Source: Aureitalea sp. L0-47 (GTDB taxonomy: Bacteria; Bacteroidota; Bacteroidia; Flavobacteriales; Flavobacteriaceae). Taken from it: a DNA stretch of 64,000 bases. Positions 1 to 8,300 of this stretch are shown here, piece after piece; within the stretch, counting starts at the first letter, position 1, and the number at the start of each line of letters is the position of its first letter. Location: contig NZ_JAFMTQ010000003.1 in assembly GCF_026126405.1 (NCBI RefSeq), positions 124,001 through 188,000 of the forward strand. The letters are read 5' to 3'. A program made the translations under genes and the position numbers. Below the pieces are notes generated by a model. The model was given only the letters and a program-made list of their open reading frames with translations. It was not told the origin of the DNA and did no database searches.

Positions 1-24
1 ATAAAATTGTTATAACTTCACTTC

Positions 25-1110
25 GTGGCAAAAGCTTCAAAAAATACCGGTGCCATGCACGAAATGAAAGGTGTTCCACAGCCTTCGTCTGTTAGTAAAT
101 CTACGGCCGAAAAGGTAAAAGCCCGCAGAAAAAAAGCTGTAAAACCCGAAGAACTGCTTGAAGGTCTCCTTTCCGGCAACAAAAGTGCCCTGAGTAGGGC
201 GATCACTCTCATTGAAAGTACACATCCTAAACATCGGAAACAAGCCAGCGAACTTCTTGAAAAATCTTTACCACACACCAGACATGCGCTTAGAATAGGG
301 ATCACGGGCGTACCAGGGGTTGGAAAAAGTACCTTTATTGAAAGTTTCGGAAAGCTCTATACTAACAAAGGTCTTAATGTAGCTGTCCTGGCTGTTGACC
401 CGAGTAGTAAACTCAGCAAGGGTAGTATTCTGGGCGACAAAACCCGAATGGAGGAGCTGGTTAAAGATGAACGTGCCTTTATTCGGCCATCGGCGAGCGG
501 CAGCTCACTCGGTGGTGTTGCGAGAAAAACACGTGAAGCTATCATCCTTTGCGAAGCTGCAGGATTCGATATAATTGTCATTGAAACCGTGGGTGTAGGA
601 CAAAGTGAGACCATGGTGCATTCGATGACCGATTTCTTTTTATTACTGAAATTGGCCGGTGCAGGTGACGAGCTTCAGGGAATCAAACGTGGGATCATGG
701 AAATGGCCGATGCTATCGTCATCAATAAAGCGGATGGTGAGAACGTGAAAGCCGCCAAACTCGCAAAAACCGAATTCAACAGGGCGCTTCATCTGTTTCC
801 CGAAAAAGAAAGCGGTTGGACTCCAATAACGCTCACCTGTTCGGCGATTGCAAATGAGGGAATAGAAGATATAGCCGAATTGATCTCGGAATATGTCGAA
901 CTAACAAAGGAAAACGGCTACTTTCAGCAAAGAAGAAACGAGCAAAACAAATTCTGGCTGCTGCAAACCATCGAAAGCGCTTTAAAGAATGACTTCTACG
1001 AAGATCCGGTGATCAAAAAAGCACTTAAAGAACAGCTGACGGCGCTCGACGAAAACAGGACTACTCCTTTTGAGGCGGCGAACCACCTTCTGTCCTTACA
1101 TCAGAAGTAA
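25..1110 (+). CDS. meaB: MeaB/ArgK-type P-loop GTPase, mutase chaperone
   Basis: G3E-family GTPase that loads and protects adenosylcobalamin on acyl-CoA mutases. The Walker A motif GVPGVGKST lies at about residues 95-103, followed by DPSSKLSKGSILGDKTRM, the switch-like ETVGVGQSE and the base-recognition motif NKADGE, all typical of MeaB. An in-frame TAA at 13 limits the start to GTG 25 or ATG 55; the first 40 residues are basic and poorly conserved, so the start is uncertain. Its stop faces the stop of the epimerase gene two bases away. The window also encodes a mutase with its own fused G-domain (31.8-35.2 kb), so this free chaperone presumably serves a separate methylmalonyl-CoA mutase elsewhere (inference). 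Confidence 0.93.
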   Translation: MAKASKNTGAMHEMKGVPQPSSVSKSTAEKVKARRKKAVKPEELLEGLLSGNKSALSRAITLIESTHPKHRKQASELLEKSLPHTRHALRIGITGVPGVGKSTFIESFGKLYTNKGLNVAVLAVDPSSKLSKGSILGDKTRMEELVKDERAFIRPSASGSSLGGVARKTREAIILCEAAGFDIIVIETVGVGQSETMVHSMTDFFLLLKLAGAGDELQGIKRGIMEMADAIVINKADGENVKAAKLAKTEFNRALHLFPEKESGWTPITLTCSAIANEGIEDIAELISEYVELTKENGYFQQRRNEQNKFWLLQTIESALKNDFYEDPVIKKALKEQLTALDENRTTPFEAANHLLSLHQK

Positions 1111-1112
1111 TT

Positions 1113-2054
1113 TTAGCTGAAATTATCCCGAAACCAGGCTTCCTGGGCACGCAATCCATCCTCCAGAGACGTAGTAGGATTATACCCCAGTAATCTTCTG
1201 GCCTTATCGATATTGGCCCTGGTGCGGGACTGATCTCCCGGGCGTGCGGGCTTGTGTTCTATCTGAATTTTTTTCTGAAGAATTTTTTCAACGATTGCGA
1301 TCCCGGTAGCCGTGCTATTCTCTTCTTCGGTACCCAGGTTGAAAATTTCACCGTTAGCGATGTCCTCCTTCCCGATCACACTCACTATACCATCAACTAT
1401 GTCCTGCACATAGGTAAAGCTACGCAAGTGCTTTTCACTACCGTCATACAAAGGAAAAGGCTTGTCATTGATTCCGCAGTCGATCAAACGAGTGTACAAT
1501 TTATCAGGACGCTCCCTGGGTCCATAGACAGAATATAGTCTAAGCGATGTACTCATTAGCAATCCTCGCCTGCTATACGCCAAAACAAGTTGCTCAGCGG
1601 CTAATTTGGTAACACCGTACCACGACGCAGGTAAAGGTGCTTTGTCTTCAGTCATGGTAGCGTGTAACCCATAAATGGAAGAAGTAGCAATATTCACGAA
1701 GAAAGGTTTTTCCTCAAGTTCTTCGATTGCATCCAGTAATTTTTGAGTGGCGATGAAATTATTGCTCAGGTAATCTTCAAAAGTGGAAGTGACTGCAATT
1801 CCAGGTTGTGCAGAGAAATGAAAGATGTAATTTATTGCTTCGGAAAAAAGAGCATCGAGATCATCCTTTCTCAGGTCCAACCGAAGTATCTGTATCCCCT
1901 TTTTTGTCAGCATCTCTGCATTAAGCTCTTTCAGTCTAACATCGTAGTAATCGGAATAGTTGTCTATCCCAACTACCTCGTGACCCATATCGGCAAGTCG
2001 TTCGGCAGTATGAGAACCTATAAACCCGGCAGCTCCTGTAACAAGTATTCGCAT
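1113..2054 (-). CDS. NAD-dependent epimerase/dehydratase, UDP-glucuronate 4-epimerase-like
   Basis: Extended short-chain dehydrogenase of about 313 residues acting on a nucleotide sugar. The Rossmann motif TGAAGFIGS is near the N-terminus, the catalytic tyrosine-lysine pair is in YGVTKLAAEQ, and SVYGPRERPD is the motif usual in UDP-glucuronate epimerases and related GalE-like enzymes. I start it at ATG 2054 (MRILVTGAAG) because the upstream in-frame extension of 19 residues is not epimerase-like. It is divergent from the glycosyltransferase operon that begins at 2153, which suggests it supplies a uronic or hexose donor for envelope glycans. Exact substrate is not determined by the sequence alone. 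Confidence 0.88.
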   Translation of the reverse strand: MRILVTGAAGFIGSHTAERLADMGHEVVGIDNYSDYYDVRLKELNAEMLTKKGIQILRLDLRKDDLDALFSEAINYIFHFSAQPGIAVTSTFEDYLSNNFIATQKLLDAIEELEEKPFFVNIATSSIYGLHATMTEDKAPLPASWYGVTKLAAEQLVLAYSRRGLLMSTSLRLYSVYGPRERPDKLYTRLIDCGINDKPFPLYDGSEKHLRSFTYVQDIVDGIVSVIGKEDIANGEIFNLGTEEENSTATGIAIVEKILQKKIQIEHKPARPGDQSRTRANIDKARRLLGYNPTTSLEDGLRAQEAWFRDNFS

Positions 2055-2119
2055 AAAACTGAATTCGCCTACAAAGAAACATCTTTTCCCGCATACAGTC
2101 GTATTCTTCAAAAAAGAAA

Positions 2120-2127
2120 TACTTTTG
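2120..2127 (+). promoter_or_regulatory. Flavobacterial -7 box upstream of GT2 operon
   Basis: TACTTTTG matches the Bacteroidota -7 consensus TANNTTTG and lies 25 bases before the ATG of the GT2 gene. No clear -33 TTG is seen at the expected spacing. Confidence 0.45.
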
Positions 2128-2152
2128 CAGAAATCTTTTCAGAAACAACCTG

Positions 2153-2863
2153 ATGTACGAGTTTACCATCATTGTGCCGGTCTACAACGAGGAAGACAAC
2201 CTTGAACGGGTTGAAAAAGAGCTTCTTGCCTATACAAAGATAGCTACGCGAAAAACAGCTATTCTGTTTGTAAATGATGGCTCTTCCGATAAAAGTCAGG
2301 AACTCATCGAAGCGATCTGCCAAAGAAACGATGCTTTCAGCTATGTTCTTTTTAAAGAGAATCGAGGGCTTAGTGCTGCTATCAAAGCTGGATTTGATCA
2401 TGTGGAGACGGAACTTCTTGGTTATATCGACTCCGATCTCCAAACGGCTCCTGAAGACTTCAATCTCCTCCTCGAACATATTGGGGATTACGACCTTGTC
2501 ACCGGCGTACGCGCCGACCGAAAGGACTCCTTTGTCAAGAATATGTCTTCCAAGATAGCTAACGGCATTCGCAGGGCCTTTACGCACGACGGCATGGACG
2601 ATACGGGTTGCCCGCTAAAAGTGATAAAAACCGACTACGCCAAGCGCATTCCAATGTTCAGAGGGTTGCACAGATTCCTGCCGGCTATGATAATGCTTCA
2701 GCATGGAAAAGTATTACAAATTCCGGTGCGTCATTTCCCCAGGATAGCCGGGAAAGCTAAATTCGGACTGTGGAACAGGTTACTGGGACCGCTTATGGAT
2801 TGCTTTGCCTACCTTTGGATGAAGAAAAAGTACATTAATTACGAGGTGAAGGAAAAAGGATGA
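2153..2863 (+). CDS. Family 2 glycosyltransferase, polyprenyl-phosphate sugar synthase type
   Basis: GT-A glycosyltransferase of 236 residues. IIVPVYNEEDNL opens the fold, NDGSSDKS and the metal-binding YIDSDLQTAPED (DxD-like) are present, as in DPM1, ArnC and related enzymes that move a sugar from a nucleotide donor to a polyprenyl phosphate. No C-terminal membrane segments are present, so it resembles the soluble DPM1 type. It overlaps the next gene by four bases (ATGA) and heads a three-gene operon with a LAB_N membrane protein and a GT39 transferase. The likely role (inference) is to make the lipid-linked sugar consumed by the GT39 protein in the periplasm. Confidence 0.9.
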   Translation: MYEFTIIVPVYNEEDNLERVEKELLAYTKIATRKTAILFVNDGSSDKSQELIEAICQRNDAFSYVLFKENRGLSAAIKAGFDHVETELLGYIDSDLQTAPEDFNLLLEHIGDYDLVTGVRADRKDSFVKNMSSKIANGIRRAFTHDGMDDTGCPLKVIKTDYAKRIPMFRGLHRFLPAMIMLQHGKVLQIPVRHFPRIAGKAKFGLWNRLLGPLMDCFAYLWMKKKYINYEVKEKG

Positions 2864-3492
2864 GCGACCTGCTTATTTACGGAATAGGTTTTACTGCACA
2901 GATCTTATTTTCGGCCAGGCTACTGGCTCAATGGATACTTTCCGAGAGAAATAAAAAGGTGATAACCCCCACTCTCTTCTGGAAATTGAGCCTATTAGCT
3001 TCTTTTCTCCTATTTGTCTATGGTTACCTTAGGGATGATTTCGCCATCATGCTTGGACAATCGCTCACCTACTTTATTTATATCCGCAATCTCCAGCTTC
3101 AGGGGGAATGGAAACGCGCCCCGGTCTGGTCCAGGTGGTTCCTGATCATTTTCCCAATAGTAATTGTAGTATGGTCCTATAACAACGGTGAATACGACAT
3201 GGAACAGTTCTTCAGTAAGGAGAACATTCCTCTTTGGCTACTGATATTAGGAATAGTTTCTCAGGTGATATTTACACTTAGATTCGTGTACCAATGGCTC
3301 TATTCTGAAAGAACAAAAACATCCCAACTACCGGTTGGCTTTTGGCGAATGAGTGTACTTGGAGCTTCGCTCATCCTCACCTACGCCATATTCAGGAAAG
3401 ACCCTGTGCTTTTTATAGGTCACATCGCTGGTCTTATAATTTATATTCGCAATATCTTTATCTGGAAAAAACAATTCCGTGCAGAAACTTAA
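2860..3492 (+). CDS. LAB_N-domain membrane protein, two tandem copies
   Basis: A 210-residue, very hydrophobic protein made of two copies of the lipid-A-disaccharide synthase N-terminal (LAB_N) domain. Copy one spans about residues 1-85 and copy two about 120-205. Both show the same order of signatures: Q-x-x-F-(S/T)-x-R-(L/F), QW-x-x-SER, (L/V)FWK/WR-(L/M)S, and IYIRN. Each copy should give three membrane segments, six in all, resembling the PQ-loop fold. Such proteins commonly sit beside GT2 and ArnT-like genes and are thought to help flip or modify lipid-linked sugars; that role is inferred. It overlaps both neighbours (4 and 14 bases). Confidence 0.85.
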   Translation: MSDLLIYGIGFTAQILFSARLLAQWILSERNKKVITPTLFWKLSLLASFLLFVYGYLRDDFAIMLGQSLTYFIYIRNLQLQGEWKRAPVWSRWFLIIFPIVIVVWSYNNGEYDMEQFFSKENIPLWLLILGIVSQVIFTLRFVYQWLYSERTKTSQLPVGFWRMSVLGASLILTYAIFRKDPVLFIGHIAGLIIYIRNIFIWKKQFRAET

Positions 3493-5110
3493 GAGAAATC
3501 ATATCCTCCTTCTCATGCTGGCGTGTATTGCAATTTTCTTTGTGAACCTCGACGCCTTGTATGTGAATATCATGGAGGCACGAAATTTCACCACGGCGCG
3601 AGAAATGCTGGACGATGGTAACTGGCTGCTCACCACCTTGAACGGAGAACCACGTTATCAAAAACCGCCGCTACCTACCTGGCTTACGGCTTTCGCAGGG
3701 GCAATATTCGGATTAAAAAACATAGCCGCACTTAGGTTACCCGCGGCACTTATGGGACTCCTACTTGTACTAACCTCCTATTTCTTCGGAAAAAAACTTA
3801 CAGGTGAAAAATTCTATGCCTTCATTTCCTGCCTCATTATGGCTTCTTCCTTTTATGTGGTATCTGCCAGCAGGGATGGGAATTGGGACATATTCACCCA
3901 TGCATTCATGATGGTGTGTATCTGGCAATTGTACCTGTTCTTTACTTCCGAAGAGAAAAAATACCCTCGTGCCCTTCTAGCTGCGCTATTCTTCGGGTTC
4001 TCGTTTATGAGCAAGGGACCTGTGTCGCTGTATGCACTACTCCTGCCTTTTTTGATCGCCTTCGGAATAGTCTACAAATACAAGAACTTTAAGACCCGAA
4101 TCCTTCCTTTAGTCATCTTCCTTATAATAGCCATGGCTATATCCGGTTGGTGGCACTGGTATACCTATACCTTCGATGCGGAAACTGTTGCGGAGATAAC
4201 CAAACGGGAAACTTCCAACTGGACGGGATACAATGTTCGTCCCTTCTATTATTACTGGAGTTTCTTCACCCAGAGTGGGGTTTGGACGATAATGGCGTTC
4301 ATCGGTTTGCTATATCCCTATCTGAAGAAAAGAGTCATCGACCCCAAAGGATATCGTTTTATCTTTCTATGGACAATGCTCTCACTTGTTTTACTCTCTA
4401 TCATTCCCGAAAAGAAATCTCGTTACCTACTTCCTGTACTTATCCCGTTGGCCTTGAATACGGGGTTCTATATTGAATATCTCATCCGAAGATTTAAGGA
4501 GCTAACAAATAAATGGGAAACCATACCGGTCTATTTTAACTTCGGACTCATTGCCACGATTGGCCTGGTATTTCCAATTGGAGGTTATTTTTTTCTGAAG
4601 GATGAGCTGCCGGGTAACTATATTATGTTCTCATTGTTATCGATAGCGTTGTTCTTAACCGGGATTATTATTATTCAAGGCTTATTCCGAAGAAATATCA
4701 AGCGGGTTTTCTTTGCTACCATCTTCTTTATCGCAGCTATTATGTGCTTCGGAATGCCCCTGGCAAAAACCCTTACCGTAAATCCTCAATACACCAGCCT
4801 GGAAAAACTCAACGAATGGCAGCAGGAAACTAATGTTGAAGTTTACGAACTCACCTATTTCACTCCGGAGCTCATCTGGGCATATGGCAAACCCATAGAA
4901 GTTCTAACTCAAGACGGGGAAACAAAAATACCTTCCGAAAATGCATTTGGGGTCCTTGTTTCTAAGGACGATCAGAAGCTCCTCCAAAATACCTTTAAAG
5001 ACTTTGATACTAAGCTAATAAGAAGATACGATATGAATCCGAAGGCTGAAGGCGAACGTTCACACAGGCCACGACTCTACAGGGATCTGTACCTGGTTAC
5101 GAAGCGTTGA
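3479..5110 (+). CDS. GT39/ArnT-like polyprenyl-phosphate glycosyltransferase
   Basis: Integral membrane glycosyltransferase of 543 residues with about eleven to twelve predicted membrane segments. The first periplasmic loop contains an acidic EARNF segment and the KPPLPTWL motif, both characteristic of ArnT/PMT-type enzymes that transfer a sugar from a polyprenyl phosphate to lipid A or protein. A soluble C-terminal domain follows the last membrane helix (about residue 430 on). The start is GTG 3479, inside the previous gene, giving translational coupling. Its end overlaps the PAP2 gene on the other strand by 14 bases. Acceptor is unknown; lipid A is a reasonable guess from the LAB_N neighbour. 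Confidence 0.87.
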   Translation: MQKLKRNHILLLMLACIAIFFVNLDALYVNIMEARNFTTAREMLDDGNWLLTTLNGEPRYQKPPLPTWLTAFAGAIFGLKNIAALRLPAALMGLLLVLTSYFFGKKLTGEKFYAFISCLIMASSFYVVSASRDGNWDIFTHAFMMVCIWQLYLFFTSEEKKYPRALLAALFFGFSFMSKGPVSLYALLLPFLIAFGIVYKYKNFKTRILPLVIFLIIAMAISGWWHWYTYTFDAETVAEITKRETSNWTGYNVRPFYYYWSFFTQSGVWTIMAFIGLLYPYLKKRVIDPKGYRFIFLWTMLSLVLLSIIPEKKSRYLLPVLIPLALNTGFYIEYLIRRFKELTNKWETIPVYFNFGLIATIGLVFPIGGYFFLKDELPGNYIMFSLLSIALFLTGIIIIQGLFRRNIKRVFFATIFFIAAIMCFGMPLAKTLTVNPQYTSLEKLNEWQQETNVEVYELTYFTPELIWAYGKPIEVLTQDGETKIPSENAFGVLVSKDDQKLLQNTFKDFDTKLIRRYDMNPKAEGERSHRPRLYRDLYLVTKR

Positions 5111-5672
5111 ACCGCTGCTGACCCCAGAGATTCAGTTTAAAGAAAAGCCATCCCAGTATCCCACCGAAAAACATTCCGGTGATTATATCCAGAGGGTAAT
5201 GAACTCCCAGGTAAATTCGGCTATAGGCTACAATGACAGCCCAGAACAGTAAAATGAAAGGAAGATAACGGTAGTCTTTCCGAAGTGCTAATCCCAGGAA
5301 TACCGCGGCTGCCATCGAACTGGCTGCATGGGCGGAAAAGAATCCGAATCGCCCGCAACCAACACCTTCCACGAGAGGGCGCATTTGTGCCTGGAGTGCC
5401 TCCACGCGACACGGCCTGGGGCGTTCGATCCCGTACTTGAATAGATTAGCAAGTTGATCGGTGGCGGTGATCATAAGTGCTACCGAAACTATTACAACCA
5501 GGGTTCCTTTCCAGCCGTAGTGACGATGGACCAGGTATAAGAGAATGACATAGATGGGTATGGAAGACCACTTCTCGGTAACGATATGCCAGAAACCATC
5601 CCAGCGTTCGGAGCCCAGGTTGTTGAGATAGAGAAATAACTCGGCGTCATATGTGAGTAAGTTCTCAATCAT
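5097..5672 (-). CDS. PAP2-family membrane phosphatase
   Basis: Membrane phosphatase of 191 residues with all three signature blocks of the acid phosphatase superfamily: KYGIERPRP (block 1), FFSAHAASS in place of PSGH (block 2) and SRIYLGVHYPLD (block 3, catalytic histidine). About five membrane helices. Such enzymes dephosphorylate undecaprenyl pyrophosphate, phosphatidylglycerol phosphate or lipid A. Its start overlaps the stop of the small upstream gene by eight bases, so the two are one transcription unit, convergent with the GT39 operon. The neighbourhood favours an envelope-lipid role. Confidence 0.88.
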   Translation of the reverse strand: MIENLLTYDAELFLYLNNLGSERWDGFWHIVTEKWSSIPIYVILLYLVHRHYGWKGTLVVIVSVALMITATDQLANLFKYGIERPRPCRVEALQAQMRPLVEGVGCGRFGFFSAHAASSMAAAVFLGLALRKDYRYLPFILLFWAVIVAYSRIYLGVHYPLDIITGMFFGGILGWLFFKLNLWGQQRFNAS

Positions 5673-5895
5673 TTTTGTAGCGGGCTACTTCCCTGTCGTA
5701 GAATTCCGAAGCCTCCTTGATACAATTTTCGGTTTCAGACTCGAGTTCTTTCTGGTCGTGTTGATCGAATTCCTCAAGCCACTCCACCTCATCATTGGCG
5801 AGGTTGATCACAAATCTTGGGAATTCGGTATGAACTACAAAGATGGCATCGGGGAAATCGGTGTTATCACCAAGTAGAAATTTCGGGAGTTCCAT
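5665..5895 (-). CDS. Small acidic conserved hypothetical protein
   Basis: A 76-residue acidic protein with no recognised domain. I start it at ATG 5895 (MELPKFLLGDNTDFPD) because the in-frame extension upstream runs through the terminator hairpin at 5930-5954. The sequence begins with a beta-rich part (AIFVVHTEFPRFVI) and ends in a charged helix (EFDQHDQKELESETEN). It overlaps the PAP2 gene start by eight bases. I recall similar small proteins in other flavobacteria but cannot name a family. Confidence 0.7.
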   Translation of the reverse strand: MELPKFLLGDNTDFPDAIFVVHTEFPRFVINLANDEVEWLEEFDQHDQKELESETENCIKEASEFYDREVARYKND

Positions 5896-5929
5896 AAAGA
5901 TGTTTTCCGCTAAAATACAAGGAAAATAA

Positions 5930-5954
5930 AAACCCCGGAACAAGCCCGGGGTTT
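5930..5954 (-). terminator. Rho-independent terminator after the MATE gene
   Basis: Perfect 9-bp stem AAACCCCGG/CCGGGGTTT with a 7-nt loop, followed on the minus strand by TTTTATTTTCC. It lies between the MATE gene (stop at 6145) and the start of the small gene at 5895. The 190 bases between the hairpin and 6145 contain no supported gene. Confidence 0.75.
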
Positions 5955-6144
5955 AATACTAAACAAAAATAACTTTTCAACTAGGAACGCTTATCGGTAT
6001 TTGGATGGTTTGGCTCCCGAATTCTCACCGGGAATTGATTTATTACTAAACGAATCTATTTATAAAAAGCCGTGCTTCAAAATGCTCTTGGTCGGATTTC
6101 ATCAATCCACTGTCCCGATTTATAAATCCAGACCTATTGTATCA

Positions 6145-7527
6145 CTATATCGGATCTGAGTATTTCCTGATCATCCGTTTGGATAAATAATTGAACCGAA
6201 TAAAGAGCATTATACCACTGGCTGTGAGTCCGGCGAGCAGTCCTATCCAGATCCCCGAGCTACCATAATCACTCACCATACTCAAATAATACGAGATAGG
6301 AAATCCTATAAGCCAGTAGGCCACAAAGGTGATCACCGTAGGGATCTTAACATCCTGCATCCCTCTTAAGGCCCCCAGGACAACAACTTGTAATGTATCT
6401 GATATCTGGAAGATAGCCGATATAAGCAACAACTTTGCAGCGATGGTAGCAACCTGGAAATTATCTGCGAATTCGGCCTTGTTATCGTAATCCAGGTATA
6501 ATTTCGGTAGGGCCTCCCTGAAAACAACAAACAGGATAGCAAAAACCAGGGCGAGCATAGTTGAAAGTAAAAATATCGAAAAGGCGATCCTGCGTAATTC
6601 CCTGAACCTTTTTAGTCCTTTCTGATTACCCACACGAACCATAGCGGCTACACTAAAGCCCATGGCAACCATAAAGGTCATGGAGGAGAGATTGAGCGCG
6701 ATCTGGTTGGCCGCCTGCGGATTCTTTCCAAGTATACCGGAAAGCCAAATGGCAGCTGTGAAAATTGCAACTTCGAAGAACATTTGCAATGAGGACGGAA
6801 AACCTAAGCTCATAATCTTATTCAACATCCTTTTCCGCAAGCGGAATAGTTTAATGTGTAAAACGTATTCTCTCGACTTGTGATGCTGTGATAATAGATA
6901 CCATAGATAAGCCACCATGATCACCCTGGAGGCCAGTGTTCCAATGGCAGCACCAACCACCCCAAGTTCTGGCATTCCTAACTTTCCGAAGATAAAAATG
7001 TAGTTGAGTACTACATTCACAATGTTCGCAATGATGGTTGCATACATGGGATAGCGCGTCATGGAAAGTCCGTCACTGAACTGTTTGAAAGCCTGGAAGA
7101 CGATCAACGGAACGAGAGACACCGCTACCAGGTTCAAATAGGGCATTGCAAATTTTACCACCTCTTCGGGTTGATTCATGTGGTACATAAGTGGTTTGGC
7201 TATGAAAACCATCAGGAATAATGCGATCCCCAGCACTGTACAAAGGAAGAGGCCGTGTTTGAAGGTGGATTTACCTTTTTTAAAATTGCCCTCACCATCC
7301 GATTCAGCGATCAGAGGTGTGATGGCCGTGGAAAACCCAATACCCAGTGACATGGCGATGAACAGAAAACTATTTCCGAGGGAAACTGCCGCTAGTTCGG
7401 CGGTTCCCAGCTGACCCACCATGATATTATCAACCAAAGCCACCACCGTATGCCCCAGCATCCCCAGGATCACCGGTGTTGCAAGTCGGTAGTTATATCG
7501 AAATTCTTTGGTGTATTGGGCCAGCAT
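6145..7527 (-). CDS. MATE family multidrug efflux transporter (NorM type)
   Basis: Cation-coupled exporter of 460 residues with about twelve membrane helices arranged as two MatE repeats. The N-terminus shows LATPVILGMLGHTVVALVDN and MVGQLGTAELAAVSLGNS, typical of NorM-like transporters; the second repeat begins near residue 235 with IMSLGFPSSLQMFFE. Length agrees with the family. It stands 60 bases downstream of the DUF2071 gene and may be the last gene of the long minus-strand run, with the terminator at 5930-5954 ending it. Substrate cannot be told from sequence. Confidence 0.92.
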   Translation of the reverse strand: MLAQYTKEFRYNYRLATPVILGMLGHTVVALVDNIMVGQLGTAELAAVSLGNSFLFIAMSLGIGFSTAITPLIAESDGEGNFKKGKSTFKHGLFLCTVLGIALFLMVFIAKPLMYHMNQPEEVVKFAMPYLNLVAVSLVPLIVFQAFKQFSDGLSMTRYPMYATIIANIVNVVLNYIFIFGKLGMPELGVVGAAIGTLASRVIMVAYLWYLLSQHHKSREYVLHIKLFRLRKRMLNKIMSLGFPSSLQMFFEVAIFTAAIWLSGILGKNPQAANQIALNLSSMTFMVAMGFSVAAMVRVGNQKGLKRFRELRRIAFSIFLLSTMLALVFAILFVVFREALPKLYLDYDNKAEFADNFQVATIAAKLLLISAIFQISDTLQVVVLGALRGMQDVKIPTVITFVAYWLIGFPISYYLSMVSDYGSSGIWIGLLAGLTASGIMLFIRFNYLSKRMIRKYSDPI

Positions 7528-7587
7528 TTCGGTTAGTTTTCCCGCAAAGGTAAGGAAGCCTTTTCGTTCTGAATCGACTTATTCAAC

Positions 7588-8298
7588 TTACTTGAGCACC
7601 GATTTAGACTCCACGGTGATGCTCGATCCCTCGGCAAGCATTACAGACAAAGGTTGTTGTTCGTTCAGGAATTCCCAGTGGTTGCCATAGGCGAGACTGA
7701 AGTCGAAATCGATATTGAAGTCCTTTATCTCATAGGCATCCCAGCGAGGATGGGTTACCTGGTATTCGGTGGTACGGTTTTCCGATGTGCCGCTATAGCC
7801 CCAGTAATGTTCAGTTATGAATTCTGTTTCAGATCCAACGGTGATTGGCTGTTTTTCATTGGAACTAACTACCGAGAAGAGTTGTTTCCTGTCCTTTTCC
7901 CAATATCCATAGGTGGTTTCCATGTTTTCTTCGGAATCTTTCCAAGCGTGAAACATCTTTCGGGTTGCATAGTGCTCGTTATATAATGTATTGGCAACAA
8001 AGGTTATAAGTGGTTTTGGGACGATCTCCCGTATAAACACTACCCCACATTTCCATTGCTTTCCGTCGTGATGTCGAACGTAGAAACGCAGATTGATCTC
8101 CTCAAAATTAATGTGATAGGGAACTTTTACACCCAGCACCTTAGTATTCAGAAACAAAAATCCAACAAGGCTAACATAATGGGTGCCATTCCAGCTATCT
8201 AGCTCTGTCCTATAGGGTAAAAAGGGTGATAGTATTTGAGGGTCAACCTCGTAGTTTGCCAGTGCTAAACGTCTCCACTCCGCCTTTAGAAAGCTCAT
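7588..8298 (-). CDS. DUF2071 (YqjF-like) family protein
   Basis: A 236-residue protein of the DUF2071 family, recognised from the N-terminal AEWRRLALANYEVDP and LLPF-like L-x-PFLPYRTELD, the central YVSLVGFLF and the NLRFYVRH strand. The fold is a beta-barrel-like domain related to acetoacetate decarboxylase; function is unknown. It starts two bases after the M28 peptidase gene, so the two are almost certainly co-transcribed. No signal peptide is visible, so it should be cytoplasmic. Confidence 0.82.
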   Translation of the reverse strand: MSFLKAEWRRLALANYEVDPQILSPFLPYRTELDSWNGTHYVSLVGFLFLNTKVLGVKVPYHINFEEINLRFYVRHHDGKQWKCGVVFIREIVPKPLITFVANTLYNEHYATRKMFHAWKDSEENMETTYGYWEKDRKQLFSVVSSNEKQPITVGSETEFITEHYWGYSGTSENRTTEYQVTHPRWDAYEIKDFNIDFDFSLAYGNHWEFLNEQQPLSVMLAEGSSITVESKSVLK

Positions 8299-8300
8299 CT

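Noticed and set aside
1113-2111. Longer start for the epimerase at 2111
   Set aside because: The extra 19 residues lack similarity to epimerases and run into the leader of the divergent operon; MRILVTGAAG at 2054 is the usual beginning.
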